In this document: piece after piece, positions 59,390-64,000 of the stretch
Numbering within the stretch: position 1 is the first letter of the stretch
How the letters are laid out: the number at the start of each line of letters is the position of its first letter
From: CAWFKS01 sp963816435
GTDB taxonomy: Bacteria > Pseudomonadota > Alphaproteobacteria > Rhizobiales > Rhizobiaceae
NCBI GenBank assembly: GCA_963816435.1
Contig: CAWFKS010000018.1
Location: 124,001 to 188,000, forward strand
DNA: 64,000 bases
Direction of reading: 5' to 3'
The notes under the pieces: model-generated
Database searches by the model: none
The model's input: the letters and a program-made list of their open reading frames with translations, nothing else
Told to the model about the DNA's origin: nothing
Made by a program: the position numbers and the translations under genes

Positions 59390-60718
59390 CTACAGTGCGG
59401 CCATGTAGGTCGGCAGTTCCTCGAGCTGCGGCACCACGATCATTTTCTTGACCTCACCGCGCTTGAAGGCCTTCAGGAACTCCGGATAGTTCTTGAAGAC
59501 GACGCAGCCATTCGACTGCGACGGGTCGCCGTGACGATACATGTAGGTGTGTGCCAGAAGCCCGTCGCGGTTGTATTTCTTCTTGCCGTCGGCCGGCAGC
59601 AGCCGCACCGCCTCCACGCCGTGGAAGCGGCGTTCGCGCATCACGAGATTGTAGACGTTGGGCGGCGTCGGGCCGCGCATCTTTTCCTTCACGTAGCGCG
59701 GATCGTCCTGGCGGTGGCCGAGGCCGGAATGCGCCTCCAGCTTGCGCCCGTCGGGCATGTAGACGGTGGCGGCGGCGATGTCGTAGACGGCTATGCCGCG
59801 CGCGCGGCTCGGAAGCTGCGCCTTCTTGCCACCGAACAGGCTGCCGAACAGGCTCTCGTTCTGCTCGCGAACCGGGTCGTCCGGCTTTGCGTAGGCGAGT
59901 TCGGTCGACTTGGCCTGCTCGGACTTTCGGCCGGCGGGCTGTTCGGTCTGCTGCGCAACTTGGCGCTCCGGACGCCAGTCCGGCACGGGAACGGTCTGCG
60001 GCAGCAGCGAATCCAGCGCCTCGGCGGCGGTCTGCGGACCCTGCGCGTCGGCATCGTCGGGAACGTCGGTCTCGAGCGATGCGACCTCGACTGCGGCTTC
60101 GGGCTCGATGTCCGGACGGGCCTGCGGCACCGGCACCTGAGCGGCGAATTCCGACGACGGGGTCGGAGCGTCGGAAAGCGCCAGTTCAACGGCGTCACGC
60201 ACGCGCTTGTCGGCAAGGTCGGAAAGATCGGTCGCGGACGGCAGCGCCGCCTGTGCGCCGGCGGAAGGCTCCAGCGCGGCCAATTGGACAAGGCGACCGG
60301 ACTTGTTGTCGGCGGCTTGCAGGGTGGCGGCCGGCAGCAACTCGGTTGACGAGCGCGCCGCCACCATCTTGGCGAGCGCCAGCATCATCCTGGAAGCCTG
60401 TCCGGGACGAGCGGGCTCGGTGCCGGCGGCGACCCAGGCGATGCGGCGATTGTCGAACAGCGCCAAATCCGGCTGGTGCGCCTTGTCGGCCGCCTCATGG
60501 CTGCCGTCATCCATCAGCGCCATTGCCGCGCCAGGCGGTTCGCTGCGATGCACGGCCCCGTTGGCGCCGTATGCCAGGAACGAGCCTACCGCAAAGGCCG
60601 ACACTGCGCCTGCAATGCAGAGGCCCATGATGATGTTGCGGTTCGTGCCCCTGCCAGGCTGGCTGCGACGCGGCGTCCGTCCCCCGGAAGCCGCACCCTC
60701 AAATCGAAACTCGCTCAA
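59390..60718 (-). CDS. Membrane-anchored DUF2778 (Tlde1-fold) protein
   Basis: A 442-residue protein with one membrane helix (about residues 29-50), a long Ala/Pro/Asp/Gln-rich periplasmic linker, and a C-terminal L,D-transpeptidase-like domain: HSGLGHRQDDPRYVKEKMRG, PTPPNVYNLVMRERRFHG, a probable catalytic His in LLAHTYMYRHG and Cys at about residue 404 in SQSNGCVVFKNY. The same domain occurs in Tlde1 type VI effectors, but the anchor here suggests a role in the cell's own wall. No immunity partner is seen. Confidence 0.82.
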   Translation of the reverse strand: MSEFRFEGAASGGRTPRRSQPGRGTNRNIIMGLCIAGAVSAFAVGSFLAYGANGAVHRSEPPGAAMALMDDGSHEAADKAHQPDLALFDNRRIAWVAAGTEPARPGQASRMMLALAKMVAARSSTELLPAATLQAADNKSGRLVQLAALEPSAGAQAALPSATDLSDLADKRVRDAVELALSDAPTPSSEFAAQVPVPQARPDIEPEAAVEVASLETDVPDDADAQGPQTAAEALDSLLPQTVPVPDWRPERQVAQQTEQPAGRKSEQAKSTELAYAKPDDPVREQNESLFGSLFGGKKAQLPSRARGIAVYDIAAATVYMPDGRKLEAHSGLGHRQDDPRYVKEKMRGPTPPNVYNLVMRERRFHGVEAVRLLPADGKKKYNRDGLLAHTYMYRHGDPSQSNGCVVFKNYPEFLKAFKRGEVKKMIVVPQLEELPTYMAAL

Positions 60719-61222
60719 ACGTCTGTCCCTACTAGGTGGCCTTGCGCGGCCTTACCTTGTGAAGAGTTCTCCGTCTGGCATCTCGCGGACGCCTCTGCCG
60801 CGCGTGCCGTTCATTGTTGCTCCCTCAAGAATCGGACAGTTTGGTAAGCAACTCCTTTACGACATGCAGATTGCCGTGCAGCGGAGCATGAAATCCGCCG
60901 CGGAAGCCGTCGCCTGTCGTAAACTCGTTACCGGTCAAATCGTCCCTTCCCCGACGCCGCGGCCCTGGCCGGGCCGTCTTCGCATTGACGTCTTAGGCCC
61001 ATCAATGCGGTGAAGCCAAGGCAACTTTGTGGCAAAGGAGAGATGAAATGTTACCAGGATGGCGAATGATCGCCCCCGACAGCAGTTTTCGGCGTCCGTA
61101 AGCCGGGATTTTCCGCATTCCGCCACTTCGCGACTTGGCGGGCAACATGCCGGTGTGCTTCACCGCGTGCCGCCGGCCGCACTCGGCAAACGCCGCAACA
61201 AGGGCATTCTCGCGCCAACACG
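60719..61222. other. Long spacer between DUF2778 and mpg genes
   Basis: About 500 bases between divergent genes, presumably with both promoters. The only coding-like item is an 18-codon frame at 61048-61101, listed separately. I find no RNA gene or clear promoter pair. Confidence 0.4.
61048..61101 (+). CDS. Possible 17-residue ORF with strong ribosome-binding site
   Basis: AAGGAG at 61034-61039 lies 8 bases before ATG; the frame (MLPGWRMIAPDSSFRRP) ends with TAA. An ATG at 61043 would give only eight residues. The good ribosome-binding site is the only support; it could be chance. Confidence 0.25.
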   Translation: MLPGWRMIAPDSSFRRP

Positions 61223-61771
61223 ATGGACCATCTGACGACATTCTTCTCCCGCCCGGCACCGGCGGTCGCCCGCGACCTTGTCGGCGCGCGGCTTGGCGTC
61301 GGCGAGGCTGGCGGCGTTGTCGTGGAGACCGAAGCCTACGAGCCGGACGATCCCGCCTCGCACAGTTTTCGCGGCCCGACTGCGCGCAACCGCGCGATGT
61401 TCGGACCGGCGGCACATGCGTATGTCTACCGGTCCTACGGCATCCACTGGTGCCTCAACTTCGTGTGCCTGCCCGGCAGTGCCGTGCTGATCCGGGCGCT
61501 TCGGCCCGAAACCGGCATCGACCTGATGCGGCGGCGGCGCAACACCGACGATCCGCGCCGCCTGTGCGGCGGACCCGGCTGCCTCACCCAGGCGCTCGCC
61601 GTCGACGACAGTTTCGACGGGCTGCCGCTCGCCGGCGAGCCTTTCCGCCTCGAGCTGGCCGACCCGGAAGGCGAAATCGTTGCCGGTCCGCGCATCGGCA
61701 TCAGCCGCGCCGCCGAGATTCCCTGGCGCTTCGGCCTCAAGGGTTCCCCGTTTCTCAGCCGACGCTTCTGA
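61223..61771 (+). CDS. mpg: 3-methyladenine DNA glycosylase (AAG/MPG type)
   Basis: Removes alkylated purines from DNA. The 182-residue protein has VVETEAYEPDDPASHSFRGP (catalytic Glu region), the intercalating YVYRSYGIHWCLNFVC strand, RRLCGGPGCLTQALAVD, and GPRIGISRAAEIPWRFG. The length is usual for the bacterial AAG family. Confidence 0.92.
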   Translation: MDHLTTFFSRPAPAVARDLVGARLGVGEAGGVVVETEAYEPDDPASHSFRGPTARNRAMFGPAAHAYVYRSYGIHWCLNFVCLPGSAVLIRALRPETGIDLMRRRRNTDDPRRLCGGPGCLTQALAVDDSFDGLPLAGEPFRLELADPEGEIVAGPRIGISRAAEIPWRFGLKGSPFLSRRF

Positions 61772-61797
61772 GATACGCGCGCGGGGCAATTAGCGCG

Positions 61798-62268
61798 CTA
61801 GCCGCGCTCCTTCAACAGGCGGTTCTTCTCGCGTGCCCAGTCGCGCTTCTTTTCCGTCTCGCGCTTGTCGTGGATCTTCTTGCCGCGCGCCACTGCGAGC
61901 AGAAGCTTGGCGCGGCCGCGCTCGTTGAAGTAGATCTTCAGGGGCACCATCGTCATGCCCTCGCGCTCCACCGCCTGCGCCAGGCGCGCCATCTCCTTCT
62001 TGTTCAGAAGCAGCTTCCGGCGCCGGTGCGGATCGTGGTTGAAGCGGTTGGCCTGCAGATATTCGGGGATGTGCGAATTGATCAGCCAGATCTCCCCGCC
62101 TTCGACGGAGGCGTACGATTCCTGGATGTTCGCATGCCCCTCGCGCAGCGACTTGACTTCGGTGCCGCTCAGCACGAGACCGGCCTCGAAGGTGTCCAGC
62201 ACCTCGTAGGTGTAGCGCGCCTTGCGGTTTTCGGCGACCGTGCGGCCGTTCGTCTTGGTTACTGCCAT
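61798..62268 (-). CDS. smpB: SsrA-binding protein
   Basis: SmpB delivers tmRNA to stalled ribosomes. The 156-residue protein has YEVLDTFEAGLVLSGTEVKS and the basic helical C-terminal tail (KKIHDKRETEKKRDWAREKN). It follows dapA by 25 bases on the same strand, as in other rhizobia. The tmRNA gene is not in the window. Confidence 0.96.
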   Translation of the reverse strand: MAVTKTNGRTVAENRKARYTYEVLDTFEAGLVLSGTEVKSLREGHANIQESYASVEGGEIWLINSHIPEYLQANRFNHDPHRRRKLLLNKKEMARLAQAVEREGMTMVPLKIYFNERGRAKLLLAVARGKKIHDKRETEKKRDWAREKNRLLKERG

Positions 62269-62293
62269 GATTGCTGAATGCGCCCGGTCGGCA

Positions 62294-63175
62294 TCAGTTC
62301 ATCAGGCCGGCGTGCTGCATGGCGGCGTCGATCTGCGCCTCGGTGCCCGCGCTGATGGGCACCAGCGGCAGCCTGACGGTGTTTTCGACCTTGCCCAGCC
62401 GCGCCAGCGCGTATTTCGCCCCGCAAAGCCCCGGCTCCACGAACAGGGCGCGATGCAGCGGCATCAGCCGATCCTGAAGCTCCAGCGCTCGACCATGATC
62501 GCCGTCGAGCGAGGCGGCCTGGAACTCCGAGCACAGGCGCGGCGCTACGTTGGCGGTGACCGAGATTGCGCCGACGCCGCCATGGGCGTTGAAGCCGAGT
62601 GCTGAGGCATCCTCGCCGGAAAGCTGGATGAAGTCGGCCCCGCAGGTGGCGCGCTGGTCGGAGACGCGGTCGACCTTGGCGGTGGCGTCCTTGACGCCGA
62701 CGATGTTGTCGAAGTCGTGCGCGAGCCGGCCCATCGTCTCCGGCGTCATGTCGATCACCGAGCGCGGCGGAATGTTGTAGATGATGATCGGCAGGCTGGT
62801 CGCCCGCGCGACGGCGGCGAAATGCTCGTAGAGACCGGCCTGGTTCGGCTTGTTGTAGTAGGGCGTGACGACCAGCACCGCGTCGGCGCCGACCTCCTCG
62901 GCATGCCTGACAAGACCGATCGCCTCCGTGGTGTTGTTGGAGCCGGCTCCGGCGATGACGGGGACGCGGCCGGCCGCCACCTCCACGCACACGCGCACGA
63001 CCTCGCGGTGTTCGTCATGGCTGAGCGTGGGCGACTCGCCCGTGGTGCCGACCGGGACGAGCCCGTTGCTGCCCTCGGCGATCTGCCATTCGACGAGGTC
63101 GCGGAAGGCTTTCTCGTCAAAACGTCCGTCCGCGGTGAACGGCGTGACGAGCGCAGTGAAGGAGCCCCTGAACAT
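62294..63175 (-). CDS. dapA: 4-hydroxy-tetrahydrodipicolinate synthase
   Basis: Condenses pyruvate with aspartate semialdehyde in lysine and diaminopimelate synthesis. Lys162 in NIVGVKDAT forms the Schiff base; Tyr133 in IIIYNIPPRS and the Thr pair at 44-45 (GTTGESPT) complete the site. Length 293 residues, standard. It is divergent from the lytic transglycosylase gene. Confidence 0.96.
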   Translation of the reverse strand: MFRGSFTALVTPFTADGRFDEKAFRDLVEWQIAEGSNGLVPVGTTGESPTLSHDEHREVVRVCVEVAAGRVPVIAGAGSNNTTEAIGLVRHAEEVGADAVLVVTPYYNKPNQAGLYEHFAAVARATSLPIIIYNIPPRSVIDMTPETMGRLAHDFDNIVGVKDATAKVDRVSDQRATCGADFIQLSGEDASALGFNAHGGVGAISVTANVAPRLCSEFQAASLDGDHGRALELQDRLMPLHRALFVEPGLCGAKYALARLGKVENTVRLPLVPISAGTEAQIDAAMQHAGLMN

Positions 63176-63450
63176 GACCTCGAACCTCTTGAAACCTCAC
63201 AAAAAACCGCCGGAAACGGCGGATGGGCGGCGTTCTAGACCAATCGCGGAAGGAACGAAAGCAAATCCGCGCGCCCGCGATGAAATAGCGCCTCCCCACC
63301 ATAGTCTCGACATAGGCCGGCGGCAAACTTGGCGGAACGTCCGGTCATCGAACATCATTGGCGCTCAGTGGTGGCGGCAACCTTTCATTTACCCTGCCTT
63401 CATCGCGGCCGGCTAGAATTCGCACCTTCCCGCTCCGATATGTGACGAGC

Positions 63451-64000
63451 ATGGACCCGAAACTCCGATCAAATGCCCGGACCCGCCGCGCCGATTTCGG
63501 CATGAGCGCGCTCGGCCTCGCTGCCGGCCTGCTCGCCATTGCCGCCCCGGTGCCGCCGGCGCGTGCCGACGTCGAGCTGCCGGTCAACGAGGCGCCGGTC
63601 CCAACGCCGCGCCCCTCCGCCCCCGCGCTGGACAACGTGATCGACGAGGCCGGCTCCGCCGCCTCGCTGGTGCTCGGCTACGCCCGCGACCTCGTCCTTC
63701 CGGAAGCCGTGGTCAAGGAGCCGTCGCGGCTTCAAGCCGGGCTCGACGCGGTCGCGGCCGGCAATATCGAGGCGGCACGCACGGTGCGCGATTCGCTGCC
63801 GCCCGACGCGCTCGACCACCTGCTCGTGACATGGGCGATCGCGCTGTCGGGCAGCAACGAGGTTTCGAGCGCCGAACTGGAAGCGGCCAGCCGCCAGCTC
63901 TTCCGATGGCCCGGACAGGAGACGATAAGGCGCAATTTCGAGCGCGCTCTCGCCTCGGAGGCACCACCGCCGGAGCGGGTGATCGCGGCGTTCGAAGGCG
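63451..64000 (+). CDS. Soluble lytic murein transglycosylase, N-terminal part, cut by window end
   Basis: The open frame from ATG at 63451 (MDPKLRSNARTRRADFGMSA) runs off the window after about 183 codons. It has a signal peptide (LGLAAGLLAIAAPVPPARAD), a Pro-rich start, and helical repeats (LDAVAAGNIEAARTVRDSLP, LDHLLVTWAIALSGSNEVSS) like the superhelical U-domain of Slt70. The assignment also rests on its place opposite dapA in related rhizobia; the catalytic domain is beyond the window. Confidence 0.7.
   Translation, partial: MDPKLRSNARTRRADFGMSALGLAAGLLAIAAPVPPARADVELPVNEAPVPTPRPSAPALDNVIDEAGSAASLVLGYARDLVLPEAVVKEPSRLQAGLDAVAAGNIEAARTVRDSLPPDALDHLLVTWAIALSGSNEVSSAELEAASRQLFRWPGQETIRRNFERALASEAPPPERVIAAFEG

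Noticed and set aside
60935..61126. 63-codon minus-strand frame in the long spacer before mpg
   Set aside because: No ribosome-binding site and no recognisable sequence.

Overview
The window reads as a chromosomal core segment of a high-GC alphaproteobacterium of the order Hyphomicrobiales (Rhizobiales), closest in gene order and protein style to the Mesorhizobium / Phyllobacteriaceae group. Support comes from the order fabD-fabG-acpP-fabF-mltG-yicC-gmk, then rpsF-rpsR-rplI-dnaB-alr-radA-cvpA-purF, and, further on, rpoZ-rsh-acpS-lepB-rnc-era-recO and dapA-smpB, plus an N-end-rule Bpt transferase, an AtmA-type exporter and a DUF2062 protein. I see no prophage, integrase, insertion sequence, CRISPR array, rRNA or tRNA.

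Layout. 0-3 kb: end of an SLC13-type permease, bpt, and a DMT exporter. 3-9.5 kb (minus strand): gmk, yicC, mltG and the fatty-acid synthesis cluster fabF, acpP, fabG, fabD. 9.6-10.2 kb: a broken TumE/TumA-like toxin-antitoxin pair. 10.2-12.1 kb: ribosomal proteins S6, S18 and L9, with a clear promoter in front and an intrinsic terminator behind. 12.1-15.3 kb: Rieske oxygenase, cyclopropane fatty acid synthase, cytochrome b561. 15.6-23.2 kb: dnaB, alr, radA, cvpA, purF, an SDR and a small secreted protein. 23.2-27.3 kb (minus): ArsR regulator, Atm1-like ABC exporter, psd, pssA. 27.3-30.0 kb: a very acidic LysM/Ig-like envelope protein. 30-43.4 kb: small metabolic and unknown genes (LOG, GST, rarD, citramalate synthase, two GFA proteins, a VOC protein, cysS, SRAP, a DUF2799 lipoprotein, NUDIX, ygfZ, an HD hydrolase, a fatty-acid hydroxylase). 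43.5-46.1 kb: a two-gene operon of a GNAT/C39-peptidase fusion and a RimK-type ATP-grasp ligase. 46.3-50.3 kb: mscS, a LysM protein, an MFS transporter, a thioesterase and recO. 50.3-59.3 kb: MarR/GNAT fusion, era, rnc, lepB, acpS, DUF2062, rsh, rpoZ, NYN nuclease and UDG. 59.4-64 kb: DUF2778 (Tlde1-fold) protein, Mpg glycosylase, smpB, dapA, and the start of a lytic transglycosylase.

The dominant oddity is reading-frame damage. About 30 single-base indels break roughly two dozen genes, including ones the cell should not live without (rpsF, fabG, psd, rnc, rsh, purF, cysS). About 25 of those I could place are one-base insertions and about five are deletions. Each restored protein continues in the next frame with normal family sequence and length. 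I read this as uncorrected, insertion-biased sequencing error, not mass pseudogenisation. For broken genes I give the span of the whole restored gene and the approximate position of the break. The best candidate for a poorly described system is the GNAT-C39 / RimK ATP-grasp operon. The ArsR-Atm1 pair, with a dyad overlapping its promoter right at the start codon, is the clearest regulatory observation.
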